DNA of 64,000 nucleotides from Strigops habroptila (GCF_004027225.2 NC_044283.2:33688707-33752706); one strand, 5' to 3'. Positions 1 to 13,899 are shown, counted from the first letter of the stretch. A program made the numbers and translations. The notes: generated by a model from the sequence alone, not told the origin.

Positions 1-79
1 GAACAGTAATTGTGGAAATATTTTCATGACTGTGTAGATTTATTTTTTTAACAATTGCACAGATTTTTTTATTATCTCT

Positions 80-96
80 CCCCCCCCCGCCCCCCC
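80..96. repeat. poly-C tract in PDLIM3 intron
   Basis: A C-homopolymer tract with a single G interruption, lying in the intron upstream of the first PDLIM3 exon of the window. It is simple sequence with no coding role. Its length may vary or be misread in assembly. Confidence 0.8.
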
Positions 97-282
97 AGCA
101 CTTCTTAGATCAAGAGGAGGCTATATAAAGAAATGCTACCTGAAAGAAAGACTCACTCAGTAGTGTAGAAATACTTCGTTTTTATGTTTGTTTCCTGAAC
201 CATATTCTATGCCTGGTAGAACTATTGCTTTAAGGCTTTGTTTGTTAAACTGTTTTATCTGCTCTTCCTCTTTCTGACACAG

Positions 283-2622
283 TGACCCACCTCCCAACTC
301 CGTGCCTCAGTCTGACGTGTACCGGATGCTGCATGCCAACCAGGAGGAGCCCAGTCAACCTCGCCAGTCTGGCTCCTTTAAGGTGCTCCAGAATTTAGTC
401 TCCGAGGAAGGTGGTTAATAATGATATATTCTACCTGTTCAAAGCATTTTTAAATGTTTGTGGGAAAAGGGAATCTGGGAAGAAAATATGAGAGATCAGA
501 GCTGTAAGAATTTCTGAAAGCCCAAGTCATTTTGAATCCTATAGATAGCACACCAGCCTCCTAACATTTCCCCCACTTGCTTGTATAGCCAGCAGTCTCC
601 TACGTGAATAAAATGTGGGTGTTAATCACATTTTTCACAATATGTCCTTAGATTTTAAGATTGTTAATGTACAAAGTTGGCTTCAACTGAATGATGAAAT
701 ATTTTATGTGAGAGAACAAGCAGCATATACTCATGACACTAAGAAAGAAAACACTCTTTTCCACATGCAGGAAAACAGAAATTTAAACCAACTCTTAAAA
801 TAAGTTTCACCCATCCCCTCTTCATTCTAAATAAAAACGCCGGAGGACAATATAGTTTACAGTCATATTTTCTTCAAATGAAGAAGTCTTTGAAATAACA
901 TTACTAAAGGCTGCAAGTTTGTTATATTTACAGTAAATGTAAAGAATAAAATGCAATAAACTAAAAAAATAAATATTTAAAATTTCCATTTTCCTATCTC
1001 AGTATTTAAGAGAAAAGAGATAAGTACACTTAACTATATATATCACTGTGGAATTTTGCTTGGTATTTTGTTGCAGTTTGCTATAATTTTGTATTCATAT
1101 CATGTTACTAATCCTTCTGAATTTGTTGTACAGTTAGTTATATAATTAAGAAGCTTTCTAATAGGACTTGACTATGTTACGTTGCTATGTTAAAGCCAAA
1201 TCCTCCTCCCTCTCCTGCTATAACCAAGACCTACTATCAGAGAATTAGACGATGTCAGTGAGACAGAGAGCACTCTATATATAATCATTCCTGTACTTGC
1301 TTTTTGGGTACAGCTACGCAATACTTCTCCCAATTCCAAAGAGGTAGAATCTGGCCCACTAAACTTGCATAGAGAAACTTCATTGTTTGTTGATGTAAGT
1401 GATATCCTGTAAATACATCCAGAAGTGTATTTACAGGAAAAGTATATAACTGCATCAGATGTTTCTGTATTAGCCTGTACATAACGATTGTTTTGGTTCT
1501 CAGATGGACGCCCCGTGGGTACAAGAAGTGTGAAAGCACCTGTAACAAAGATACCTACTGCCATGCCTGGTGCCCAGAAAGTGCCACTCTGTGACAAGTG
1601 TGGGAATGGGATTCTGTAAGTTGTTTCTTTTTAGTTTTAGAAACCTCTAGTTTAGGCACATGTCCTCAAACACCACTACAGACTACAGGAATGCTTTCCA
1701 AGTGATGGTCTTAGTCTCTGTCTACACTACTAGAAAAATGCTTTTGAAGAACAGAGATATACAAACTGAGATACTGTTCCGAATCCCACATTATTAACCT
1801 GTACCTTAGACACTTCCGCTATGGATGGTTTCAGTTTTGACAATGTACCATCAGGGCTTTGACTGAGATTTCTCAGGACTTTTTGCAAGTCAATCATTAA
1901 CACATACATGAGGAAACCAGCAGTTACCTTTGCTGCATTTCTCAGGCTGTGAATTCTCCAAAGTTTTTTGGTAGTGTAAAGCATCCTTCTCCCAATCCAG
2001 TTGGAGTATAGAGAAAGCTCTGTGGGCCTACTGTAATACTATCAGACTTTTATCTGGATGACATCACTAACTTCAGCAAAGAACACAGATAAAGATGACC
2101 TCAGAGAACACAGTCACTGAGGAAGAAATGTGGAGTTTAAACTCATTTTGCCACCATTTTGACAGGTTAGACTGTACTTCCTGTGTTGTAACTAAACTAA
2201 CATGTTTCTTCAAACTCTAGTTTTCTAATGAACTATTGAACTATGCCACCACCTCTATGGCATTTTATGTCACTTACTCAAACTCACCTTCCAACCTTAA
2301 ATTATACAGTAGTTGGCAAAACCGAGACGAACAACGTAAAAGTCTGAAGATACTACTTTGTGTCATACTGTAGTTTCTTCTCACTTTAAATTCATATTTA
2401 ATTGGTTTTTTCTTTTCTTTGTTTCCATACAGAGGAACAGTGGTGAAGGCACGTGATAAATACCGGCATCCAGAATGTTTTGTGTGCTCTGACTGCAATC
2501 TCAACCTGAAACAAAAAGGCTACTTCTTTGTGGAGGGCCAACTATACTGTGAAGCTCATGCACGAGCTCGCATGAGGCCACCAGAGGGATATGAAGCAGT
2601 CACTGTTTACCCCAAATGCTAG
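283..2622 (+). CDS. PDLIM3: PDLIM3 (actinin-associated LIM protein), last three coding exons
   Basis: PDLIM3/ALP is a PDZ-LIM scaffold that binds alpha-actinin at muscle Z-discs and helps organise the actin cytoskeleton. Only the C-terminal part is in the window, so the PDZ domain lies to the left. Exons: 283-410, 1504-1615, 2433-2622 (stop TAG 2620-2622), each with AG/GT borders and matching phase. The first exon encodes the linker (a [11 protein letters not shown]-type stretch typical of ALP). The second and third together form the single C-terminal LIM domain: CDKC pair, then HPEC, CSDC and a final CEAH, the expected zinc-ligand pattern C-x2-C...H-x2-C-x2-C-x2-C...C-x2-H. The protein ends VTVYPKC, close to the human ending. 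Other ALP/Enigma members are less likely because the linker and tail match PDLIM3 and the locus matches human 4q35.1. Confidence 0.95.
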
Positions 2623-3237
2623 TCTTACATTAACACGCAAAGATATGCATGCACACAAAAAGACATTAACAGCTTAGAACTGCAGCACCAGCACCAGGAC
2701 TTCTGCCTAATTCCAAAGTAGCAGCTTTTAAACCTCTCCTGTGGGATTCTGAGGGAGGTAGAAGTCCCTATCAGCCAGCAGTAGCATATTATACCAGTAA
2801 AATTCTGATAAAATATCATCTTTGAAGTTACCAATATACTCAATGAAGTATAAACTAGAACAGCTGCACTGGAATAAACACACTGAAACAGCTGAGGTAT
2901 TACATGATTACATATACAAAGTGCTGTAATCAAGATATTATTTTCAATATAAATCAAATATCTGTGCAAACACCAAAGCCATCGAAGTGTTACAGGCTGG
3001 GCCCTGGGAAACGTAGAAATTTGACAGATCATTAGAAAAGCAGCTATTTTACATGGATAGTACAAAACAAACAGTTGTTCCTGTCTGCTTCCACCATCTA
3101 TTATTCAACTACCATTAACGTATGCCAAAAATAGATTTTAGCTTATTTTGCTTTGAATTGGAGTTATATTGACTTAATTTTCTGATGCAGCAACTGTGAT
3201 ATGGGAATACCAAGTCATACAATATAATGGCTAGTAT

Positions 3238-3243
3238 AATAAA
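3238..3243 (+). terminator. candidate PDLIM3 polyadenylation signal
   Basis: An AATAAA hexamer about 615 bp downstream of the PDLIM3 stop codon. It is the first canonical signal after the stop and gives a 3' UTR of ordinary length. Later hexamers exist, so the true cleavage site is uncertain. Confidence 0.45.
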
Positions 3244-3249
3244 GGCTGT

Positions 3250-6200
3250 TTAGTGAGAAGCAAAACAGAAGTTCTATGTTGTTTTAATGATTGCAATGAA
3301 ATCAGCTTTCACATCACTCAGCAGAAAATTGTTCTGAGGCATGCACACACATTTGTGGAAAAAATCCCCACACTCTAATAGGAACTGACTGAAAATTGAG
3401 TATGAAAGTAAATTTTTAAACCTTTCTGCAGAAAATGGTACCAGGTTTTTTGCCTGCCTCCATCTTTCAATTTCCATAATAGAAACAATGGGGAATATAA
3501 TAGTATTATTGATGCTAAATTAAAACTTGGACAACTTTAAAAATATAAGTTAATTAAAATATACAAAGGCAAGATCTTTTATAAAAAGCCTGGTGACAGC
3601 CTAAGGGAAAAAAAAAGGCTGAAAGAATAAAGTTTTCAGATCAATTTCTGAAACTTTTTAAGGGTGCATTGCTTTCAGGTAGGTGCCAGCTACATGTACA
3701 CACCTGACTGACAAACCAAACCTTAGCATTTTCAAAAAGTATTACCACAATTTGTAGCTGATTTATTGGGGTATTTTGAACCCACTTTAAAGTAGAAAAA
3801 TCTACACAATTTTCTATCAAGTCAATAAGACCAGCAGAAAACAACTCGGTGGCAAGCAATCTTACAGACTTCCCATTCTAAGAAGTTTAGATATGAGAAG
3901 AATATGGAATCAAAATAAGAAGCTGTACATACTTTAAACTTATTTTCAAAATTCAGCTGGGTCTCAAAGCTTGCAATTCAATGTCCACATATTCAAAGAC
4001 TGACTTTTCAAAACATCTTAAAGTATTATTTTAGAATTTACATGCTTTAAAGATGTGTGTGCCACTGCATTTAGAATTTATGTCTGCATGTCAAAAGCAG
4101 ACACTAAAAAAAAATTGTTGTACCCTTGCAAGGTTAGTTCCTGAACTATTTTGAGGCATGAAACATAATTCTGCTCCTCATGCATCATGGAGGCTATGTG
4201 TAGCATTTATATTTTTCCACTGATAAAGCCCATAAAATACATCTGAAAATCCTTTAGAAAGGGAGAGTGCACATTATGTCTATTTTAACAAACCTAAAAC
4301 ATAATAGGTGTTTTAAAATATTTGCTTGATGTTCATTTCTTCATGGAGTAACTGAAGGTAAAAATAAATCTACTACATATGCTAAAGACTCTGTATTTCT
4401 TTTCAACTGGTATGACAAGTGAGAAAGTGTGAGCGTCAAGTAACTTGACAGTAATAGAAGTTTGGCATTTTCAGCCTGACAGAGGAGTATGCTTCAGGTT
4501 TATCAAACCACTGGAAAGAATGAAACACAATTTCTGTATTATGCATTTGAGTATATAATCTGGGCAAAATTAGCTTTCTGAAACTGAATGAGATCATGTC
4601 ACTTCAAAACTGAAGACCCAAACCTGCTCTCTCTTTAACAGGCCAAACATACCAATTGTAAATGTGGGGAAAATCTCAGACATATAGATACAAGAACTCT
4701 TAGGTTAAAAGAAAGTCATAGAACATGACCTGATGCCAAAACTTTGGGGGAAGTTCAGTGGTATTGCATCATCCCATGATGCTACTTCAAGAGGCTTGAG
4801 GCTGCACATGACTTCGATAGAATTAGAAGGTAAGCCTATCTAATTGCAAGCACTGACCTATGTAAAAACCTTTATACCAATATAAAATAAAAGAAACTAA
4901 GGTTTTCAGTTCATGCAGATTCTAAAATCCTTGATCCCGATAGAGGAGGAGAAATAGGAAATCTCATCCTACAGTCACTTCAGTCTGGGGGAATTGAATT
5001 TAGAGACTTAAATGCAAAAGAAAGATATAGCAATTCTCTATCTGAATTCTTTAGCTCAGTAGAGTGTCAGTGGTTCCTGGCACAAGTCCTTTAAAAGTCT
5101 TCGGGCTAAAACACTATCCACTTTATCTTCTGGCTTAAGAATGGCACAGTCAGTAAATCATGATAGCTTAATGCTACTACGCCTTTCAGCTGTGTCGACT
5201 TTTTTATATATATATTACAAGGCGAAAGCCAAGGCATTTATTTTTAGATGGAGAGAAAGCTAGGAAGTGTGACTTCACATGCTTGTTATCTCAACTCTTC
5301 AGATGTCAATCAACAGGTGTGAAAAGCTTTCCTCAGCTATGCTACTGCTACATAAACAGCAGGGCTGCTCTGGGAGATGTTAAAAACTTGTATGGAACTG
5401 TAATACTCTGAATAAGCCAAGAATTGCATCTGAAAATACACACATTAATTTATATGAGACTTTTGTATTAATTGTTCCAAGACAAATGCTTTTGGTCTTT
5501 TAAGTAATGCTGTAGTGTTGCCAACAATATGAAATCTAAAAAGTTCTCCAAAGTAGTTAAAAGAAACTATGTTGTATCCATCAACTCAACACCTTCTGCC
5601 AATTTTTCAACCACATTTCATTAAGGCTAACACTTTTGTTCTGATCAGAAATATGCCATTGAGAGTAAACCCCTGTCACTCCCGTCTCCTGCATTTTAGT
5701 TCACATGACACAACAGCTAAAGAGTGTACAAAGTGGTTTCCTTTATGATGAAATTCAACTAGAAGATGATCTCTGGAGGCACTGCTAATGCACACCAACC
5801 ACTAATGGGAATGCATACCAGCTAGATGCCAGGTCCTCAATACCAACTGATCTGTTCCTACTGCACCACATTGCCTGCTAACGCAGACATAGATTGAAGC
5901 ATGTCTTGCAACTGTCATGGAGAACAAGTTTCTTAACAAAAATTAAATTACTGACTGTTTAGAGATGTATCCAGTCTCAGAATCCGGACCCAGTTTCAGA
6001 TGTTCCAAAGCTCAGAGGTGTTTGATCAAAGAATTTTGGTTCAAATTTCTATAAACCATATAAAAAGGAACAACTGTGCAGTTGGGTATAGATCTGGCTT
6101 GCACGTGAAACACATGCACTTGATTTAAACTCTATTTTAAGGGGTGCTTCTCCACAAGTTCAAGATTATTATTTACCAAGAGGGTTTATACATTTATAAA

Positions 6201-7147
6201 TAAAATGGTGGGAAATAAAACATGTTTGTTGGCATAGGGCCAGCAAATTTTATCTCTAAAGGCAGCCATACTCTGCAGATTTGCCCTTTTGTGTTTTCTT
6301 TTCTCCTCTCATCCAGTCAAGCTCTTCAGACAGCTTCTTTTGAAATTGCTAACAAGAAACTTCAAGATCATTCTTTTTTTTCTTAATACATGAAGTTTTA
6401 AAATAAAATATATACAAGTCTTCAGCATGCTCAGTACCACCAACTGAAATCTTTGTCTCCACAGCATATGCTTGGCAAGTAATATTATCTACACGATGTC
6501 CAAGTTCACAAAGGATTTTGTTTCTATATATGGTAAAGCACACATTTGTTTTAGCATACTGAGTGAGTGTTTTTAGTTCCACTCAGTCTACCTAATCCTC
6601 CTTCTGCCACATCAGGGCATAATCCAAAGACCAGTAAAGCTTTTAGGAGAGTCTTGAAAGATTGTTTATTATATTACCCTGAAAAACCCAAACCAAAACA
6701 AACCCCCATGCTCTCTGGCACAGGCTCAGGCAGTTGTCCAAAATAAAACTTGAAAGAAACACTGTTTCATACAGTTCATGTGCTGACAAAATGACAGCTG
6801 TGTTGAAGTGACGAATCCAGAAGCACAGGAACTCTAGAGCAGCTAAAGATTATTATTTACTACCAAGAAAACAAAATATTCAGCAAATACCAAGAAGATT
6901 CTGAGTAGAAGAATCCCTTACAAGCTTTTCACAGTCCTTCTTTTCCAGACACCGTTCAAAACCAGATTTTTATAGATGTCTCATTCTCTATATAATGATT
7001 TTTAAAAAAAAATCTTTTTAGTATATTCTTAAGAAGTTTTTAACTATACTGCTAAACCAGCAGCCTATAAAAAGTTAAAATATTAGTTAGACCAGATAGA
7101 CTAAAGAGTATTTAAAGAGGTATGACTGGAACAATAATATGTTCAAT
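3250..7147. other. AT-rich intergenic or distal 3' UTR sequence
   Basis: I see no exon with credible splice sites and coding phase on either strand, and no recognisable repeat. Part of it may be distal PDLIM3 3' UTR if a later poly(A) signal is used. The short open frames here look like chance. Confidence 0.5.
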
Positions 7148-7148
7148 G

Positions 7149-7232
7149 GCAAAAAAAAAAACAAACCCAAAAAAAAAACAAACCCAAAAAAAAACCACCA
7201 AAAACAAAAACCAAAAAACAAACCAAAAAAAC
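7149..7232 (+). repeat. A/C-rich low-complexity tract
   Basis: Runs of A broken by CAAACCC- and CCA-type units over about 85 bp, immediately upstream of a CR1 copy. The apparent lysine/asparagine-rich reading frame across it is an artefact of composition. Confidence 0.85.
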
Positions 7233-7299
7233 CATGCAGCCAAATTGTCTTAGCATATTCAGGTCAAAACCAAGTTTCCTTATTACCACAAAGAGCAGC

Positions 7300-8244
7300 A
7301 TTTGAATGCACCCTCTGCAAGTTTGCTGATGACACTAAGATATGTGGTTTGGTTGACAACCAAAGGGAGTGCTGGAGAGAAGGGATGCCATCCAGAGGGA
7401 CCTTGACACACTTGAGAGGTTGGGCCTGTGCCAACCTCACGAAGTTCAACAAGGCCAAGTGTAAGGTCCTACACCTGGGTCAGGGCAATCCCAGGCACAA
7501 ATACAGGCTGGGGGAGAATGGATTGAGAGCAGCCCTGAGGAGAAGGATTTGGCGGTGTTGGTTGATGAGAAGCTCAACATGAGCTGGCTTCAGTGCGCGC
7601 TTGCAACCCAGAAACCAACTGTATCCTGGGCTGCACCAGAAGGAGCGTGACCAGCAGGTCAAAAGGAGGTGATTCTGCCCCTCTACTCTGCTCTTGTGAG
7701 ACCTCACCTGTAGTATTGCGTTCAGCTCTGGGGCCCCAGCACAAGAGGGATATGGAGCTGTTGGAGCAGGTCCAGAGGATGGCTACGAAGACGCTCAGGG
7801 GGCTGGAGCACCTCTCCCATGGAGACAGGCTGAGAGAGTTGGAGTTGTTCAGCCTGAAGAAGAGAAGGCTCTGGGGCGACTTTATATCAGTCACCCGGTA
7901 CCTAAAAGGGGCCTACAGGAAATCTGGAGAGAGACTTTTTACAAGGTAATGTAGTGATAGAACAAGGAGTAATGGCTTTAAACTTAAAGAGGGTAGATTT
8001 ATTTATTAGGAATAGATATGTTAGGAAGAAATTCTTTTACACCTTTACTGTGAGGGTGGTGAGACAATGGCACAGGTTGCCCAGAGAAGTTGTGGATGCC
8101 CCATCCCTGGAAGTGTTAAAGTGTTCAAGGCCAGGTTGGACAGGGCTTGGAGCAATCTGGTCTAGCGAAAGGTGTTCCTGCCTGTGGCAGGTAGATGATC
8201 TTTAAGGTCCCTTCCAATCCTAACCATTCTATGATTCTATGATT
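7300..8244 (+). mobile_element. CR1 LINE, 5'-truncated copy
   Basis: About 0.95 kb of the 3' part of a chicken-repeat-1 retrotransposon on the plus strand. It begins in the reverse-transcriptase region (an F-A-D-D-T-K segment near 7322-7341) and runs through the end of ORF2 into the short 3' UTR. It finishes with the CR1 octamer repeat (ATTCTATG, 8227-8242). The frame is broken by small indels and stops, so it cannot make a working enzyme. Truncation at the 5' end is the normal outcome of CR1 insertion. Confidence 0.93.
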
Positions 8245-8977
8245 TTAAGCAAAACTTTTAGGGTTTCAGTAGCAACACCTTACATTCCTGCCACAAGGCA
8301 CAGAAATTCAGTCCATTTGCATATAGAAAGGAATCTAAGTTTACCAAGCACCAGCTTTGCAGTCAGTGTTCTAATATTTTCCATGAATTGCATTCATGGA
8401 AATGACTGTCATGCACCCCTTTCTACCATTTTACTTTTGCAAATTCCCTCAATTTTGTTTTACTTTCACTGCAAGAATACCTTCACCTTCCAAATCACAG
8501 TAACTTTTACAGAGAGCTCCTGGTCACTGCTCTAGATCTCTTGCACCTCTTTGAGCAAGTAAATCAAAACCATACGCAAGTAGAATGTATGAGGTGAAAA
8601 GTATAACTGTTTCAAAGTGAGATTCTTCTGCTGTCTACCTTATTATTTATAAGAAAGCATATATTACAAGAACACTCAGCAGCAGAGATGGCCCAACTGT
8701 AGTAGCTGCTATATAGAGAATAAGAAATAATAGGCAGCTCACAGTTTAAAATCCAGACTAAGCAGACTAGCCAGTTACAGTATGGAAAGGAAAAGACAAA
8801 ATACGAAGGATAAATGGCATAATAATTTATAAACATTTTGTTCTTCTGCATTTTTTCACATAAGGTTGGTGGACTGAGGTTGAAGTAAAGAAGCTGTAAG
8901 AATTACAAAGTGAGAGGAACAGGCACAGCTAACTGTTCAGCAGAAAGAAAAAACAGACAGAGTAAAATGTGTAAAAA

Positions 8978-10881
8978 TTAGTCATACACCAAGACACCAG
9001 CAAGATCTTTTAGCAGTCGATCCAGTTGCTGGCTGGCTCGTAACAATTCATCTCTTCCCTAAACATAAATGAATTCAAAAAATGGGAGATGAGGTAAGGA
9101 TCCTGCACTGTGTTAACAGGACTAGTTCTTTACACTTGAGTTGAGTATAAATTAATTTGGAACTACACAATCTCATGGATTTCAGCAGATTCTTTGATCC
9201 TAATTCAGGGTTAGAATTCTAAAAATGTTCACTTATTTCTTCTCTGACTCATACTTCAAGCATCCTTTTCCATTCTCACTATGACTTGTTATGACATTCT
9301 TCTCTATGAATACATCCACCACACAGCCCCATTAATTGCCTTTCCTACATACTTCCTATATACTGCTTATTAATAACTGGCCTTCCTGAACCAAGAGCTA
9401 TGCTCACCTTTGACAGGGTATGAAAATGCAGCATTTCAGAAATGATGCACTGAGATACAGTGCTCTTTCCTTACAGGTCCCCAGAAATGCTAATGAGGTA
9501 AGTCCCTTTATTAAGTGTGAAGTTCTAATGACCATGTGACATAAAAGCTGTTCTTTGAAAGTGATACCTAAACACAGATGTAGCTTTTGTCGTCTGTTAG
9601 CAAAAATTGTTATCAGCTATTGTCCTGCTCTAGGCAGAAGTAAGGATTGAGTAAAATATGTTTTACAGTGGTAGCATCTGGGCAAATAATAAGCTGTCAA
9701 CTCAATCATGGTCCTACTGTGGCATGTAAGGAAAAAGACAAAACCTTTGAGGCATTCAGACTGCAGTGTTGCACTGGATCTCATTGCTGTTTGCCAAAGG
9801 CTTTTCACAGCAATTAAATTTCCTAAAACACCACCACCACCTCCTCCTGAATACTGAATACTGAAAGGGCTGAAACTCGCATTCTCACCACAATACAAAA
9901 GATAATGAAGTAATCTGAAAGTAGAACACTCTCTTTCTTCCCCAAATTCCAAGGTCAAACAAACATGGTGTCTAACCTTATATCTTAAGTACCAGTAACA
10001 GAGAATACTGTATACATGGTAAAAATTAAATTCGTAGAGTAGAAGAATGTAATAGTTACAACAGAATCCTCTTTTGAATTTATATCTTCAATAAGTTAAA
10101 GAACCGAACTGACATCTCCAAATATTTCATGTATTCTGCCTCTGTGATCACCCTGTCAGATCCCAATGCCTCACATACTTCTATACTTACTGCTATCATG
10201 TTTTAATAAACATGTCTAGGTTGCACCTGTTCAGAGGTTCCTGGAACATGTCCACTCATCGCCTCACAATAATCAAGAGGTGACAGCTGTCCTTGTAGCT
10301 GATTCGAACATTTGTATCCTGATTAGGGACACAGACAAATTTAATTAGCTGTTCATATTTAGCCTGCATTTCCCTAAGAAGATTCATGGGACTATAAAGA
10401 CCTGAGCCATGCAGTCTCAAGACTGGTTGCATCTAATACTGCAAGTTATGAGAACAATGGACTGTTTCCAGATATGTCTCTTCTTTTTTACTAATAAACA
10501 GTTAGTGAATACTGTTGCTGACTCTCTTTAAAAGCTTTCTTTAAGGAAGAGATAATCAATGTCAAATACCTATTAAGGAAAACACTAGTAATCCTTGGCT
10601 CTTCTTGCACCCTCGTATCAAAATAGTAATGCCTGCCATTTTTCTAGTTTTGCATTAGATGATGTTGAAGTGTTTCGTAAAATAAACCAGTATTTTTGCA
10701 ATCTTTTTAAAAGTGGCGAATGTATTTAGCATCAGTTTTTAAAAGGATACTAGTTCTGATTTTATTCAAATTATTAGCCATTAATCATACCTGCTTATTT
10801 AGCATCATCAAATCAGATCTTCAAGAAGAAACAATTTACCTTCATCTTCAGAGAATGTCTCTTCCATCTTAAAATGACCAC
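8978..10881 (-). pseudogene. unidentified minus-strand gene, terminal three exons with a frameshift
   Basis: Three exons on the minus strand read as one C-terminal coding segment. Exon A is 10840-10881 (encodes KMEETFSEDE). Exon B is 10227-10401 (includes MNLLREMQAKYEQLIKF, then NVRISYKDSCHLL). Exon C is 8978-9058 (GRDELLRASQQLDRLLKDL and on to VYD, stop TAA at 8978-8980). A-to-B phase fits exactly (1+2 bases), and B-to-C fits at phase 0 if one base missing from exon B, about 10265-10275, is allowed for. Without it the frame hits a TGA. The content is helical and coiled-coil-like. I do not recognise the family, and human has no named gene here that I recall. Upstream exons were not found with confidence; a start in the GC island at 13.9-14.6 kb is possible. 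It may be a decayed gene, or a live one with a sequencing error. I infer coding origin from phase agreement and residue character. Confidence 0.55.
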
Positions 10882-13850
10882 CTGTAAGAGGTAAAAGAAA
10901 GACTTACAAGATGAAATGCTGCTTCACATCACCGACTATTAGCAACCTCTTCCAAAGGTTTCTTTTTCCTGCTTAGCTCAACACCTATCCACAAAGCAGA
11001 AACCATTTTCCAGTGATGTGACCAAGCAATTACATACTTTCACCTCACAACTCTTTACTTTTTCCCCACCAAAACCTTTAACACTAGGTATCACATTCAC
11101 CTGTTGTAGCAATTCCCAGCTTAAAAGGAATCAAGTCAGCAGCCCTAAGCTCTTAAGGCAAACAGTGGGGAATGATAATGATAAATTACTGATAATTTAT
11201 GAAGCCCAGCAAATTCCAAAATACCATCTTTCAAGTGAACTTCAGGCTTCTTCTGCCAGACTTTTTCCCCATTTTTCACTCTCTGATCACCATTAAAATT
11301 TGAGGCTAAATTATGGATTCTATCAGCTCTTCCAAGCTAGCTCAACAGCCCCAAGATTGTTAAAAATGCTTCATAGAATTCTTCCTATTTTAAATCTGTC
11401 ATATAAACTTGATACCTTTTAGAAGTGGGTTTTTATTCCCCAAGCACTATATTATTCCTCAAACTTACTAATACAATCTCATAACTAATTGCCTTGTCCT
11501 TACTCAAGTAGCTGCATGCTGCTAAACAAATCCTGTATCTCAGAATCCTGACTACTCCTGTCCTCATTTTACTTGTCAGTGCTTCCTGAATTCCACCCAT
11601 TCATTGCTGTTTCTGGAAATTTTCAGATGCTGCTCTATTTTATCTCTTCCTGTCCTTGCTTTACAGTTTCTTCCACATCTCTTGCAGTTTTGGGTGCTTT
11701 TTGATAAGCTTGTTGTGTTGGAGCTCTTATTTAGATGAGCCTCTATCTTAACAAAAGATAACTAAAATATTATGGAAAAGAGCTCATGAGAGAAGAAAGG
11801 ACAGCTACAAGCACCTCCACCAACTGCTAACACAGAACTCAACCGTCACAACTCCTTCTTCCTTTGCAGCCAATTACCTAATGGCCCACTGTTGTTTTCT
11901 GCCATCTCCTGCAGCACTTCACTGCTGGCACTTTTTTCTGCCCTGGAAAATCTTCCTGGTCATTGCACAAGAAATCCATTTTTCACTGTTTTTCTTGCAG
12001 GAGAAAGAACACAGAGGACCTCTCAGGGGTCGATTTCTGGGCATGTGTTTATATAACATAAAGTGCACAGTGCATTTTATTTCTAAACAAAACAAGGTGC
12101 TGCTCTTCTTTCAGAGAAGCAGCTACATCAGAGTTTTACAACGATCGTACTGTTTTCAGGCCAAGAATTATGCATGGCTTCAGGTCAAGACTTCCATACC
12201 CATTCTCCCTTTGTCTCAAATGTGGGACTGGAGGCTTCTCTCTATTTAGGAAGCTGCTTTATTTTCAGTTTTCAAACAGCTGATTGTGTTTGTTCAACTG
12301 CAGAGGCTGACGACTCCAGAAGGCTTTTGTTGTTGTCCTTCCTGTTCTTACTGGCTTTTTAGAAATCCACAATGCAGATGTACCAACAACAGTCTCTAGC
12401 ACACACACACCCCCAATGGCGCAAACAGGCAGCAGAACTCCAGGAGGAAACTTCCAAGCCAATCTTCTTCTTCAGGGTAGATTTATAGCTTCATTATTTA
12501 AAAGCCTTCTTTGGTCTTTACACTGCTAGCATACCACAGGCATTACTCTCTCGCTTACTGAGGTTCACACATAGACTCCTGGTAACACGAACTTTGTGTG
12601 TTGTGTATGTCAATTCCCACATGTATCAGTGGCAGAACTCACTGGTCTTCATGGTTCTTTCTTCGCTGACAAAGAAGACGCAATATTCTGACAAATTTCC
12701 ACAATTTGGAGGGTTTGCACCAGAACCAAGCTGAGCCTGACAATTATTTTTACATTTATACCAATGGTGATTTTTTTTCTTGCATCACTCGTTCATTCTT
12801 CTTCTTGCACTGTCATGAAGCAAAGCCTCCTGCTACCATCCAGACCTTGCATGGTATAATATAGTCTTTTAACACTTACAAATATTTTGTAAGGTTTTTT
12901 TGACAGAACAGCCCAACTGGAAAAAAAGTCATACTTGATTTGCTAGCATGGGTGAAGGACAAGCTGAAATGCCTGATTCAAAAGTCTAAAACATTCACTG
13001 TTAAGAAGACTTTAAGGTCAAATTTCTCCATCAGTGACTCCCAGTAAAAGAGTCTGATCCTAGTTCACGGAAGAGTACTGAAGAAACACCTCTGGAGACA
13101 ACGTTGTCCCTCATTTTAGAATAGGATCAAAAAAGGCCTCAGAAATTGTAAGCAAGGGACAGATTACAGTGACAGATTTTGTGTTCTGTTCATTGTGTTC
13201 TATTCATGTAACGCAACCATAAGACAAATCTTGTTTTTCCCCTTACGATGCCACAAAGATGAAGAAAAAAAAATAAATCATAATTTATGCATTGGAAAGC
13301 AAGTAGCTAAATACAAGGTTGATGTTTGTTGATATTGTGTAATACTGTCAGACTAATTTCAGCCACCAAACTCTTCAGCTGTCCCCTGACAGGTGTAAAG
13401 CAGTTTCAGTTTGTACTTTTGCAAAACCACATTACAACTACTTGGAGAGTCAGAAAACCTTGAGTATTACAGCTGTGCCATTCTTAAGGACCAAGAGTCA
13501 TGATCCCAACTTAACTCTTTTGTCTGAGTAACTGCAAACTCTCCTTCCAAAATGGTGTTCAAATGCACCATCATCAATCTCTTTGCCAGCCAGTGGAACT
13601 AGAACCTTCTGATGCCATACGCACACATTTAAACTTGTAGCATACACAGAATGACAAGCCCCAGGACTGAATATTCAAGAACTCAAATTTCTTCAACATC
13701 TCCTATTGCTGAACGAGTCACCCATATTCCAGATTTCATCTGCTTTCTCTATTCAAATTTAAACAACGTGTGGCAGAACATCGCTTTTAAACTGCAAATG
13801 ACAAAAACAAGTACCACAGCTGCGGCTGCGCTATAGAGCAAACCCCCCAG
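10882..13850. other. unassigned sequence, possible introns of the minus-strand gene
   Basis: No repeat recognised. On the minus strand there are weak exon-like pieces, for example about 11509-11558 (CAG acceptor, GTAAGG donor, helical residues) and 11565-11760 (open for about 60 codons in one frame). Their phases do not join to the exons at 8978-10881, so I do not call them. Confidence 0.4.
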
Positions 13851-13899
13851 GAGTGACAACACAGAGCTGTGTGCAAGAGAAAGTAACACCAAAGCCCCG

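Noticed and set aside
7139-8205. Plus-strand frames of 147, 118 and 83 codons
   Set aside because: They are an A-rich tract plus pieces of a decayed CR1 ORF2, not host genes.
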